A DNA stretch of 64,000 nt from assembly GCA_963702175.1 (NCBI GenBank), contig OY969721.1, positions 248,001 to 312,000 of the forward strand. Reading direction: 5' to 3'. Shown here in pieces: positions 53,099 through 61,276 of this stretch. Both the position numbers and the translations under genes were made by a program. The notes below the pieces were generated by a model that worked only from the letters and a program-made list of their open reading frames with translations, made no database searches and was not told the origin of the DNA. Within the stretch, counting starts at the first letter, position 1; each line of letters opens with the position of its first letter. This DNA is from VRUE01 sp963702175 (lineage in GTDB: Bacteria; Actinomycetota; Thermoleophilia; Solirubrobacterales; 70-9).

Positions 53099-54093
53099 GC
53101 GGGGCGGCCACCACGTCCGGGATCGAGCAGGTTGCCGCCGAGCTGCGCTCGCGCCAGCGCTTCCTGCTCACCGCTCACGAGGGTCCCGACGGCGACGCGC
53201 TCGGCTCCCTGCTCGGCCTCCACCACCTACTCACCCAGCTCGGCAAGGACTCGGTGATGTTCATGGCGGCGAAGGAGTTCCCGCTGCCGATCGAGTACCG
53301 CTTCCTGCCGCTGGAGGAGGTCTTCCACGAGCCGCCGGCCGACATGTCGGACCGCACCGTCGTCTTCCTCGACTGCGGCAACATCGACCGCATGCCGGTC
53401 GATTTCCTCGCTGAGGACGGCAACCTCGTGATCAACATCGACCACCACCACGACAACACCCTCTTCGGCGACCTCAACCTGGTCGACGTCGACGCCTCCT
53501 GCACGGCCGAGATCGTCTACGAGCTGGCGGTCGCGCTCGGCGCCGAGATCACGCCGGAGATGGCCTCGGCCCTCTACGTCGGCGTGGTCACGGACACCGG
53601 CAAGTTCATGTACGAGAACACGAAGGCGCGCACGCACCGGATCGCCGCGGAGCTGATCGACGCCGGGGTGAAAGTCGACGAGACCTACCGCCGCCTCTAC
53701 GAGCACGTGCCGATCGAGAAGCTGCGGCTCGTCTCGCGCGCCCTCGACGGCATCCAGTTCCACTGCGACAACCTGCTGGTCCTCGCCTACGTCACGGCTG
53801 CTGACTACGAGGCGACGGGAGCCGGTGAGGAGATGACCGAGGGCCTGATCGACTTCCTGCGCTCGGTCGAGGGCGGCAAGGTCGCCGCCCTGGTCCGCGA
53901 CCTTGGCGACCGCGGCCGGTCGGCGCGCAAGGTCAGCCTGCGCTCCAGTGACGGCGAGGTCGACGTCTCGGCGGTCGCCCGCAAGCACGGTGGCGGTGGG
54001 CACAAGCGCGCCGCTGGCTTCTCCACCGATCTCGAGCTGGAGCAGCTGGTCCCCTTCCTCTGCGACGAGGTCACGGCCCAGCTCGGGAGCTAG
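53095..54093 (+). CDS. nrnA: NrnA-type oligoribonuclease/pAp phosphatase (DHH family)
   Basis: 332 residues. DHH motif in IDHHHDN (DHH 116-118), HEGPDGDALGS near the N-terminus, GVVTDTGKF, and the DHHA1 motif GGGGHKRAAGF at the C-terminus. It degrades short RNAs and pAp. ATG 53095 overlaps the rbfA stop. The association with rbfA and truB is the common actinobacterial order. Confidence 0.94.
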   Translation: MSGAATTSGIEQVAAELRSRQRFLLTAHEGPDGDALGSLLGLHHLLTQLGKDSVMFMAAKEFPLPIEYRFLPLEEVFHEPPADMSDRTVVFLDCGNIDRMPVDFLAEDGNLVINIDHHHDNTLFGDLNLVDVDASCTAEIVYELAVALGAEITPEMASALYVGVVTDTGKFMYENTKARTHRIAAELIDAGVKVDETYRRLYEHVPIEKLRLVSRALDGIQFHCDNLLVLAYVTAADYEATGAGEEMTEGLIDFLRSVEGGKVAALVRDLGDRGRSARKVSLRSSDGEVDVSAVARKHGGGGHKRAAGFSTDLELEQLVPFLCDEVTAQLGS

Positions 54094-54095
54094 GT

Positions 54096-54734
54096 ATGGA
54101 CGGGGCCGTGCTGCTCTGCGACAAGCCGGCCGGGATAACCTCGCACGACATGGTTGCCGCTGTACGGCGAGAGCGCGGCTGCAAGACCGGGCATGCGGGC
54201 ACCCTGGACCCGTTCGCGACCGGGCTGCTCCTGGTCCTGCTCGACGGCGCTACCCGCCTGCAGCGCTTCCTCGTCGAGCTGCCGAAGACCTATGTCGCCA
54301 AGGCGAGGCTCGGCTGGCGGTCGAGCACGGGCGATCCGGACGGAGAGCTGACCGAGACCGGCCGCAAGCCGCACTCGCTGGAGCTGCCGACCGGCAGGGT
54401 GCGGCAGCGGGTGCCGATGACCTCGGCGGTACGGGTGGGGGGCGAGAGGCTCTACCGCAAGGCCCACCGCGGCGAGACGATCGAGACGCCGGAGCGGGAG
54501 ATCGAGGTCTACCGCGCCGATCTTCTCGGCGGCGACGCGGAGACTGCGACCTACGAGATCGAGTGCTCGACGGGGACCTACATTCGCACCCTGATCGAGA
54601 CGCTCGACGACGCCTACTGCGTGGAGCTGCGCCGGACGGCGGTCGGCCCCTTCGAGATCGGCCAGGCAGGGACTGAGCTGGACATGGACCAGGTTGCCGA
54701 GCTGGTGCCGGCGGTGGCAGAGGGGATGCGCTGA
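54096..54734 (+). CDS. truB: tRNA pseudouridine-55 synthase TruB
   Basis: 212 residues, shorter than the usual ~300 because the C-terminal PUA-like part is missing. Catalytic Asp is D38 in GHAGTLDPFATGLL; DKPAGITSH, KTYVAKARLGW and YIRTLIETL are family-typical. It modifies U55 of the tRNA T-loop. Starts three bases after nrnA. Confidence 0.93.
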   Translation: MDGAVLLCDKPAGITSHDMVAAVRRERGCKTGHAGTLDPFATGLLLVLLDGATRLQRFLVELPKTYVAKARLGWRSSTGDPDGELTETGRKPHSLELPTGRVRQRVPMTSAVRVGGERLYRKAHRGETIETPEREIEVYRADLLGGDAETATYEIECSTGTYIRTLIETLDDAYCVELRRTAVGPFEIGQAGTELDMDQVAELVPAVAEGMR

Positions 54735-54736
54735 AG

Positions 54737-55624
54737 TTGAACATCAAGGTGACTTCGCTGCCAGATGCCGAGAAACGGCCCCGCCACGTCGCGATCGGGA
54801 CCTTCGACGGCGTCCACCGTGGCCACCAGGAGGTGATCGACGGCGCTGACACCGTGCTCACCTTCGATCCCCACCCGCTCGAGATCCTGCACCCGGCGGC
54901 ACTGCCGAAGCTGATCATGCCGTTCAGCGTCAAGCGCGACGTGATCGAGGGCCTGGGGGTCGACGAGCTGGTTGTGATCCCCTTCGACCGCGATTTCGCC
55001 GCGCTGAGCGCCGAGGACTTCGTCGAGGGGGTCCTGGTCGAGCGGCTCGGCGCCGAACGCGTCTCGGTGGGTGAGAACTTCCGCTTCGGCGCCAAAGCCC
55101 AGGGCGATCCGAAGATGCTCGCCAGTCACCCCGAGTTCGAGACCGGGGTGGTGCCTCTGGTTGAGGTCGACGGCGAGGCGGTCTCCTCTACCCGGATCCG
55201 AGCGCTTGTGGCGGCGGGGGAGATGGAGGCGGCGCGGCGCTGTCTCGGTGCGCCCTTCATGGTCGAGGGCACGGTCGTCGAGGGAGACCAGCGCGGGCGC
55301 ACGCTCGGCTTCCCGACCGCCAACATTGTTCCCGACGACCGCCTCGCGATTCCCGGGCACGGCGTCTACGCCGCTTTCGCCAACGGCGTCCCGGCAGCGG
55401 TCAACGTCGGCGTGCGACCGACCTTCGAGAGCGGTAGGGGAGTACTGATCGAGACCTACCTGATCGACCGTGAGGAAGACCTCTACGGGATCGAGCTGAG
55501 GGTCGCCTTCGTCTCCCGCCTACGCGGCGAGAAGCGCTTCGCCGGCGTCGAGGAGCTGATTGCCCAGATGAAGATCGACGTCCAAGACGCGCGCCGCGTT
55601 TGCGGGACCTTCCAACAGCCCTAA
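54737..55624 (+). CDS. ribF: Bifunctional riboflavin kinase/FAD synthetase RibF
   Basis: 295 residues. FAD synthetase half with IGTFDGVHRGHQEVI, TFDPHPLEIL and VSSTRIRALVAAGEMEAA; riboflavin kinase half with GDQRGRTLGFPTANI and GVYAAF. It converts riboflavin to FMN and FAD. The start is TTG 54737, shortly after the truB stop. Confidence 0.95.
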   Translation: MNIKVTSLPDAEKRPRHVAIGTFDGVHRGHQEVIDGADTVLTFDPHPLEILHPAALPKLIMPFSVKRDVIEGLGVDELVVIPFDRDFAALSAEDFVEGVLVERLGAERVSVGENFRFGAKAQGDPKMLASHPEFETGVVPLVEVDGEAVSSTRIRALVAAGEMEAARRCLGAPFMVEGTVVEGDQRGRTLGFPTANIVPDDRLAIPGHGVYAAFANGVPAAVNVGVRPTFESGRGVLIETYLIDREEDLYGIELRVAFVSRLRGEKRFAGVEELIAQMKIDVQDARRVCGTFQQP

Positions 55625-55634
55625 GCCGACGCGT

Positions 55635-55812
55635 CCGAGCTGGGGCAGCCGATGTCCACCTCGCTCGCAACTCGTCGTTGAGGCGGTCAAGTGCTGTCGC
55701 CCCGAGCGTTGTTCTCCTCCCGCGCAAAACGCTCGGAGGACACCAGCTACCCCAGCTCGGCCTCACCAGCCGCAGGGAGGGATGGGACGCCCCCGCGAAC
55801 GTTTTGCGCGGG
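55635..55812 (+). promoter_or_regulatory. Structured rpsO leader with mutually exclusive hairpins
   Basis: CCGAGCTGGGGCAGC (55635-55649) pairs with 55746-55760 (one C-A mismatch). Inside this span CCGAGCGTT (55702-55710) pairs with AACGCTCGG (55729-55737), while CCCGCGCAAAACG (55719-55731) pairs with CGTTTTGCGCGGG (55800-55812). Bases 55729-55731 are shared, so the last two stems cannot both form in full. The second one would close close to the rpsO start. This has the shape of a protein-responsive leader, possibly for S15 autoregulation. The 215-base gap contains nothing else I can name. Confidence 0.6.
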
Positions 55813-55839
55813 AGAGTCTGTGCTAGCGTCAGGCCGCGA

Positions 55840-56109
55840 ATGACGCTCACCACGGAGAAAAAGTCCGAGCTGATCGGCAAGTACGGCCGCGCCGACGGCG
55901 ATACCGGCTCGGCCGAGGTCCAGATTGCCCTGCTCACCGAGCGGATCAACGAGCTGACCGAGCACCTGCGCACTCATGCCAAGGACCACCACTCGCGGCG
56001 CGGCCTGCTGATGCTGGTCGGCAAGCGCCGCCGCATGCTGCGCTACCTCGAGCGCAAGAACCTCGAGCGCTACCGCTCGCTGGTCGCCGAGCTGGGCCTG
56101 CGCAGATAG
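55840..56109 (+). CDS. rpsO: Ribosomal protein S15
   Basis: 89 residues, standard length. TTEKKSELIGKYGRADGDTGSAEVQIALLTERINELTEHLRTH, KDHHSRRGLLMLVGKRRRMLRYL is diagnostic. S15 binds 16S rRNA early in 30S assembly and in several bacteria represses its own leader. ATG 55840. The gene precedes pnp, the classic order. Confidence 0.97.
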   Translation: MTLTTEKKSELIGKYGRADGDTGSAEVQIALLTERINELTEHLRTHAKDHHSRRGLLMLVGKRRRMLRYLERKNLERYRSLVAELGLRR

Positions 56110-56158
56110 CGCCCTGTAGTCTCCCTGGCGAAAGAGAACGAGAGTTCTGAACGCGAAT

Positions 56159-56175
56159 GCCGCCATCCGGGCGGC
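56159..56175 (+). promoter_or_regulatory. Hairpin in the pnp leader
   Basis: GCCGCC (56159-56164) and GGCGGC (56170-56175) form a six-base stem one base before the GGAGG ribosome binding site of pnp. It could be part of RNase III/PNPase autoregulation, as known in enterobacteria, but that is inference. Confidence 0.45.
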
Positions 56176-56191
56176 TGGAGGTAACAACTAA

Positions 56192-58429
56192 ATGAGCATG
56201 TTTGACGTAAGCCGCGTTTCGGCGGATGTCGGCGACAGCCAGATTTCCTTCGAGACGGGCAAGCTCGCGAAGCAGGCGGGTGGCGCGGTCGTAGTCCAGG
56301 CCGGCGACACGATGGTGCTGTGCACCGCGACCGTCGGAAACCTTCGCGACGTGGACTTCCTTCCCCTCACCGTCGACGTCGAGGAGCGGATGTACGCCGC
56401 GGGCAAGATCCCGGGCTCGTTCTTCCGTCGCGAGGGACGATCGGGCGAGAAGGCGACGCTGACCGCGCGCATGATCGACCGCCCGATCCGGCCGCTCTTC
56501 CCGAAGGGCTGGCACTACGAGACCCAACTAGTCGCGATCCCGCTGTCGGTGGACCAGGTCCACCCCTACGACATCCTGGCGATGAACGGCGCCTCGGCGG
56601 CGCTGGCGATCTCGCCGGTCCCGGTGGCCGCCCACGTCGGCGCCGTGCGGATCGGCAAGCTCGACGGCGACTTCGTCGTCAACCCCTCTGAGGAGGACCT
56701 GGCCGAGCTCGATCTCGACCTTATCGTCGCTGGCACCGACGAGGCGATCCTGATGGTCGAGGCCGGTGCCAACGGCGTCACCGAGCAAGAGATCCTCGAC
56801 GCGCTCGACATCGCCCACTCGGAGATCAAGAAGCTGACCGCGGCGATGGACGAACTGCAGAAGAAGGCCGGCAAGGAGAAGATCGAGGTCGAGGCCCCCA
56901 AGATCGACGAGAGCCTGATCGACGAGATCCGCTCCTCCCATGGCCAGACCCTGGTCGACGCGATCGCCACCGAGGGCAAGCTCGAGCGCTACGAGGCGAT
57001 CGACAAGGTCAAGGACGAGGTGGTCGCCAAGTACGCGCCCGAGTCCAGCAACGGAGAGACCGACGAGAAGCACGTGGCCGAGGTCAAGGCCGCATTCGGC
57101 TCGATCGAGAAGGACACGATCCGCAAGGCGATCGCCGTCGACAAGAAGCGCCCCGACGGCCGCGCCCAGGACGAGATCCGGCCGATCGAGTGCGAGGTCG
57201 ACATCTCCCCGCGCGTGCACGGCTCGGCGCTGTTCACCCGCGGTGAGACGCAGATCCTCTCCAATGCCGCGCTCGGCACGACGCGCATGGACATGCGTAT
57301 CGACACGCTCGGCCTGGAGACCTCGAAGAAGTTCTGGCACCACTACAACTTCCCGCCCTTCTCGGTCGGGGAGGCCGGCTTCATGCGCGGCCCGAAGCGC
57401 CGCGACATCGGCCACGGCGCGCTCGCCGAGCGGGCGCTGGTGGCGACGATCCCCAACGAAGAGGACTTCCCCTACGTGATCCGAGTCGTCTCGGAGACGC
57501 TGGAGTCGAACGGGTCGAGCTCAATGGGCTCGGTCTGCGCTTCCTCGATGGCGCTGCAGGCGGCGGGCGTTCCGGTCAGCGCACCGGTCGCCGGCGTTGC
57601 GATGGGCCTGATCAAGGAGGGTGACGACTACATCGTTCTCACCGACATCGCCGGCGTCGAGGATCACCTTGGCGACATGGACTTCAAGGTCGCTGGCACC
57701 GCCGAGGGCATCACCGCCCTGCAGATGGACATCAAGATCACCGGCGTCACCTTCGAGATCCTCACCGATGCGCTGGAGCAGGCCAACAAAGGTCGCCAGT
57801 TCATCCTCGGCAAGATGGCTGAGGCGATCGACGGGCCGCGCGAGCAGCTCTCCAAGCACGCGCCGCGGATCGAATCGATCAAGATCGACCAGGAGAAGAT
57901 CGGCGCCGTGATCGGCAAGGGCGGGGAAACGATCCGCGCCCTCTGCGAGGAGTTCGAAGCCGAAATCGACGTCGAAGACGACGGCACGATCCGGATCTAC
58001 GCCCCGACGGGAGAACTGGTCGAAGCCTGCGTGGCGCGGATCCAGTCGATGACCAAGGAGGCCGAAGTCGGCGATCGCTACGAGACTGCCAAGGTCGTCA
58101 AGACGACCACCTTCGGCGCCTTCGTCGAGCTGGTCAAGGGCACCGACGGCCTGCTCCATATCTCCAACGTGAAGCCGGGCGAGCGAGTCGACTCCGTCGA
58201 CGACGTGCTGTCCTCCGGTGAGGTGATCGACGTCACCGTGGTCGAGGTCGATCGCGAGCGCGGGCGGATTGGCCTGCGCCTCACCGACGACCCCTCGATC
58301 GCGGGCAAGAGCCCCGAGGAGCTGGCCGCGGTCGGCTCCGGCGGCGACGGTGGACGGCGCAACGGCGGCGACCGCGGCGGTCGCGACGGACGCCGGCGCC
58401 GCGAGGGCGGCGACCGCGAGCGCCGCTGA
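56192..58429 (+). CDS. pnp: Polyribonucleotide nucleotidyltransferase
   Basis: 745 residues. Two RNase PH cores (first with GDTMVLCTATVG and RREGRSGEKATLTARMIDRPIRPLF, second with RGETQILSNAALGT, GDMDFKVAGTAEGITALQMDIK), then KH (IDQEKIGAVIGKGGETIRAL) and S1 (GDRYETAKVVKTTTFGAFVELVKGTDGLLHIS). Phosphorolytic 3'-5' RNA decay. A GGAGG lies ten bases before ATG 56192. The C-terminal ~30 residues are a Gly/Arg-rich tail with possible RNA affinity. Confidence 0.97.
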   Translation: MSMFDVSRVSADVGDSQISFETGKLAKQAGGAVVVQAGDTMVLCTATVGNLRDVDFLPLTVDVEERMYAAGKIPGSFFRREGRSGEKATLTARMIDRPIRPLFPKGWHYETQLVAIPLSVDQVHPYDILAMNGASAALAISPVPVAAHVGAVRIGKLDGDFVVNPSEEDLAELDLDLIVAGTDEAILMVEAGANGVTEQEILDALDIAHSEIKKLTAAMDELQKKAGKEKIEVEAPKIDESLIDEIRSSHGQTLVDAIATEGKLERYEAIDKVKDEVVAKYAPESSNGETDEKHVAEVKAAFGSIEKDTIRKAIAVDKKRPDGRAQDEIRPIECEVDISPRVHGSALFTRGETQILSNAALGTTRMDMRIDTLGLETSKKFWHHYNFPPFSVGEAGFMRGPKRRDIGHGALAERALVATIPNEEDFPYVIRVVSETLESNGSSSMGSVCASSMALQAAGVPVSAPVAGVAMGLIKEGDDYIVLTDIAGVEDHLGDMDFKVAGTAEGITALQMDIKITGVTFEILTDALEQANKGRQFILGKMAEAIDGPREQLSKHAPRIESIKIDQEKIGAVIGKGGETIRALCEEFEAEIDVEDDGTIRIYAPTGELVEACVARIQSMTKEAEVGDRYETAKVVKTTTFGAFVELVKGTDGLLHISNVKPGERVDSVDDVLSSGEVIDVTVVEVDRERGRIGLRLTDDPSIAGKSPEELAAVGSGGDGGRRNGGDRGGRDGRRRREGGDRERR

Positions 58430-58431
58430 CA

Positions 58432-59706
58432 TTGGCAGAGCCGCGAACAACCGAGCTCGGCTCGGGCGTCCGGGTCGTCACCGAGGAGGTTCCCTCGGTG
58501 CGCTCGGTTGCCCTCGGGCTCTGGGTGCGGACAGGCTCGCGTGACGAGACCCCGGCGCAGGCCGGGGTCTCGCACTTCCTCGAGCACCTGCTGTTCAAGG
58601 GCACGCCGCGCTTCTCGGCGATCGAGATCTCCGAGCGCTTCGACGGCCTCGGTGCCTCGGTCAACGCCGCCACCGGCAAGGAGACCACCCACCTGCACGC
58701 TCGCTTCCTCGACGAGCACACCGAGGAGGTCTTCGACTTGCTGGCCGAGATGCTGCTGGCGCCCACCTACCCGGAGGTCGACTCCGAGCGCGAGGTGGTG
58801 CTGGAGGAGATCGCGATGTACGAGGACGAGCCGCAGGACCGCGTGCACGACATCCTCGCCGGTGCCGTCTTCGGCGAGCATCCGCTCGGCCGGCGGGTGC
58901 TGGGTGAGGCCGAGGTGATCGCCTCGATCCCGGTTCCGGAGATCGAGGCCTACCACGGCGACCGCTACACGGGTGCCAACATCGTCGTCGGCGCCGCCGG
59001 CCACGTCGATCACGAGCGAATCGCCGGACTGGCCGAGCGACTGGTTTCGCCCGCACCGGGGGGGACCGTCAACGGCAATCCGGAGGACGCCGAGAACTCT
59101 GCGCGCCTGCACTTCTACGGCAAGGACACCGAGCAGTACCACATTTGCTTCGGCGCTCCCGGGCTGACCCGGGACGACGAGCGCCGCTACGCGCTCGCCG
59201 TGCTCGACTCGATCTTCGGCGGTACCAGTTCCTCGCGGCTCTTCCGCGAGGTCCGCGAGAAGCGCGGCCTCGCCTACGCGGTGGGCTCCTACAACGAGCA
59301 GTACACCGACTCGGGGATGGTCGCCGCCTACGTCGGCACCCGCGAGGAGAACGTCGAGCAAGTCTGCTCGATCATCGGCACGGAGCTGAAGCGGTTGCGC
59401 GGCGAGCCGGTCTCGGCCGATGAGCTGGGGCGGGCCAAGGAGAGCGTCAAGGGGCGTCTCGTGCTCTCCTCGGAGTCCACCGCAGCGCGGATGACGCGGA
59501 TCTCGCGCGCGACGCTGTTCGGCCTGCCGATCGACAGTCTCGATGAGATGCTGGCCAAGGTCGACGCGGTTACGGTCGAGGACCTGACCGAGCTCGCCAC
59601 CGAGCTCTACGGTCCCGAGCGGCTCTCCGCCGCCTGCATCGGACGCGACGAGGGCTGTTTCCGTGACGCGCTGGGGCCGGTCAACGAGGAGCTGCTCGCG
59701 GCGTGA
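58432..59706 (+). CDS. M16 family zinc peptidase
   Basis: 424 residues. The inverted zinc motif HFLEH is at 48-52, with the distal Glu in EREVVLEEIAMYED. The second half is the non-catalytic M16 domain (SRLFREVREKRGLAYAVGSYNEQYTDSG with the conserved R/Y pair). Such single-chain actinobacterial enzymes are annotated as processing peptidases; substrate unknown. Start TTG 58432, three bases after pnp, the common pnp-M16 order. The stop overlaps the dapB GTG. Confidence 0.93.
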   Translation: MAEPRTTELGSGVRVVTEEVPSVRSVALGLWVRTGSRDETPAQAGVSHFLEHLLFKGTPRFSAIEISERFDGLGASVNAATGKETTHLHARFLDEHTEEVFDLLAEMLLAPTYPEVDSEREVVLEEIAMYEDEPQDRVHDILAGAVFGEHPLGRRVLGEAEVIASIPVPEIEAYHGDRYTGANIVVGAAGHVDHERIAGLAERLVSPAPGGTVNGNPEDAENSARLHFYGKDTEQYHICFGAPGLTRDDERRYALAVLDSIFGGTSSSRLFREVREKRGLAYAVGSYNEQYTDSGMVAAYVGTREENVEQVCSIIGTELKRLRGEPVSADELGRAKESVKGRLVLSSESTAARMTRISRATLFGLPIDSLDEMLAKVDAVTVEDLTELATELYGPERLSAACIGRDEGCFRDALGPVNEELLAA

Positions 59707-60374
59707 TCCGGGTTGCGGTATCCGGCGCCGCCGGGCGTATGGGTCAGGCTGTCTGCGAGGCAGTGGAAGGCGCCTCCGACACCGAGCTCGCAGCGAAGGC
59801 TGACCCGGCGCTTGGCGTAGAGCTGGGCGAGGTGCTCGGCGATGCCGATGTCGTCGTCGACTTCACCACCCCGGACACCGCGCTGGCCAATGTCACCGCC
59901 TGTCTCGAGGCGGGGGTCCACGCCGTCGTCGGCACCACCGGGTTCGACCTAGATGCATTGCGCGGGGTGGCCGAGAGCGCCCCGAGTGGGGCCAACTGCT
60001 TCGTCGCCCCCAACTTTGCGATCGGGGCCGTGCTGCTGATGGAGGTTTCGCAGACGATTGCCCGCCACATGCCGGAGTGCGAGATCATCGAGTTGCACCA
60101 CGACCGCAAGCTCGACGCCCCCTCCGGGACAGCGAAGCGCACCGCCGAGCTGATCCGCGAGGCCGGCGGCAACGTCCACGAGCCGATCCACTCGGTTCGC
60201 CTGCCGGGCCTCGTCGCCCACCAGGAGGTCGTCTTCGGCGGCGAGGGCCAGACGCTCTCGTTGCGCCACGACTCGATCGACCGCCGCTCCTTCATGCCCG
60301 GCGTGCTGCTCGCGGTGCGAGAGGTCGGCAGGCAGCCGGACCGTTTCACGGTCGGGCTGGAGAAGCTGCTCTGA
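59703..60374 (+). CDS. dapB: 4-hydroxy-tetrahydrodipicolinate reductase
   Basis: 223 residues, slightly short for DapB. NAD(P)H site VSGAAGRMGQAV, VGTTGF, and the substrate motif ELHHDRKLDAPSGTAKRTAE with the catalytic His. Reduces the DapA product on the lysine/meso-diaminopimelate route to peptidoglycan. GTG 59703 overlaps the M16 gene. Confidence 0.95.
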   Translation: MIRVAVSGAAGRMGQAVCEAVEGASDTELAAKADPALGVELGEVLGDADVVVDFTTPDTALANVTACLEAGVHAVVGTTGFDLDALRGVAESAPSGANCFVAPNFAIGAVLLMEVSQTIARHMPECEIIELHHDRKLDAPSGTAKRTAELIREAGGNVHEPIHSVRLPGLVAHQEVVFGGEGQTLSLRHDSIDRRSFMPGVLLAVREVGRQPDRFTVGLEKLL

Positions 60375-60397
60375 GACCGCCGCGATACCCTGGCCCG

Positions 60398-61276
60398 ATG
60401 CAGGAGATTCGAGGCGTAATAACGGCGATGGTGACGCCCTTCGACGAGAGCGGCGCGGTCGACTTCGTGGCGGCGCGCAAGCTCGCCGCGCACCTGGTCG
60501 CGAACGGGTCGCACGGGCTGGTTCTCTGTGGCTCCACCGGCGAGTCGGCCACCGTCACCGACCCCGAGGGCTTCAAGCTGCTCGAGGCGGTGCGCGAGGA
60601 GGTCGGCGACGAGGTGCTGCTCGCCTTCGGCACCGGCACCAATGACACCCGGCACTCGGTCGAACTGACCAAGACCGCGGCCGAGATGGGCGCCGACGCG
60701 GCGCTCGTCGTCACCCCCTACTACAACAAGCCGAACCCGGCGGGGATCGTCGCCCACTTCGAAACGGTCGCCGCGGCCGCTCCGCAGATGCCGGTGATCA
60801 CCTACAACATCCCCTCGCGGGTGGTTGTCAATGTGCCACCTTCGCTGCTAGCCGAGCTGGCCAAGATCGACAACGTGGTCGCGGTCAAGCAGGCCAACAA
60901 CGACGATCTGCAGCAGATCGAGGGCCTGGGGCTGCTGGCCGGCAACGACGACGTCTTCCTGAGGACGCTCGAGCTCGGCGGCGCCGGCGGCATCCTCGTC
61001 GCCTCCCACCTGGTCGGGCCGCAGATGCGGGAAATGTGGGATGCCGCTGAGGCTGGGGACTTGGAGCGGGCCCGCGAGATCGACAGCGGCCTACGGCAGG
61101 TCTATGACGCGATGGGGGTAACGACCAACCCGATCCCGGTCAAGGCGGCACTAGAGATGACCGGCCAGATCCCCTCTGGCGGCCTGCGGCTGCCGCTCGT
61201 CCGCGCCGACGAGGAGCAACGCGACGTCGTGCGGGCGGCGCTGGAGAGCGTCGGTCAGACCCCGGTGAATCAGTAG
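60398..61276 (+). CDS. dapA: 4-hydroxy-tetrahydrodipicolinate synthase
   Basis: 292 residues, normal length. GVITAMVTPFDESGAVDF, LCGSTGESATVT and TPYYNKPN with the catalytic Tyr are intact; the Schiff-base Lys is in NVVAVKQANND. It condenses pyruvate and aspartate semialdehyde. The gatacc box and short gap suggest a weak local promoter; its stop overlaps the GTG of rnj. Confidence 0.96.
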   Translation: MQEIRGVITAMVTPFDESGAVDFVAARKLAAHLVANGSHGLVLCGSTGESATVTDPEGFKLLEAVREEVGDEVLLAFGTGTNDTRHSVELTKTAAEMGADAALVVTPYYNKPNPAGIVAHFETVAAAAPQMPVITYNIPSRVVVNVPPSLLAELAKIDNVVAVKQANNDDLQQIEGLGLLAGNDDVFLRTLELGGAGGILVASHLVGPQMREMWDAAEAGDLERAREIDSGLRQVYDAMGVTTNPIPVKAALEMTGQIPSGGLRLPLVRADEEQRDVVRAALESVGQTPVNQ

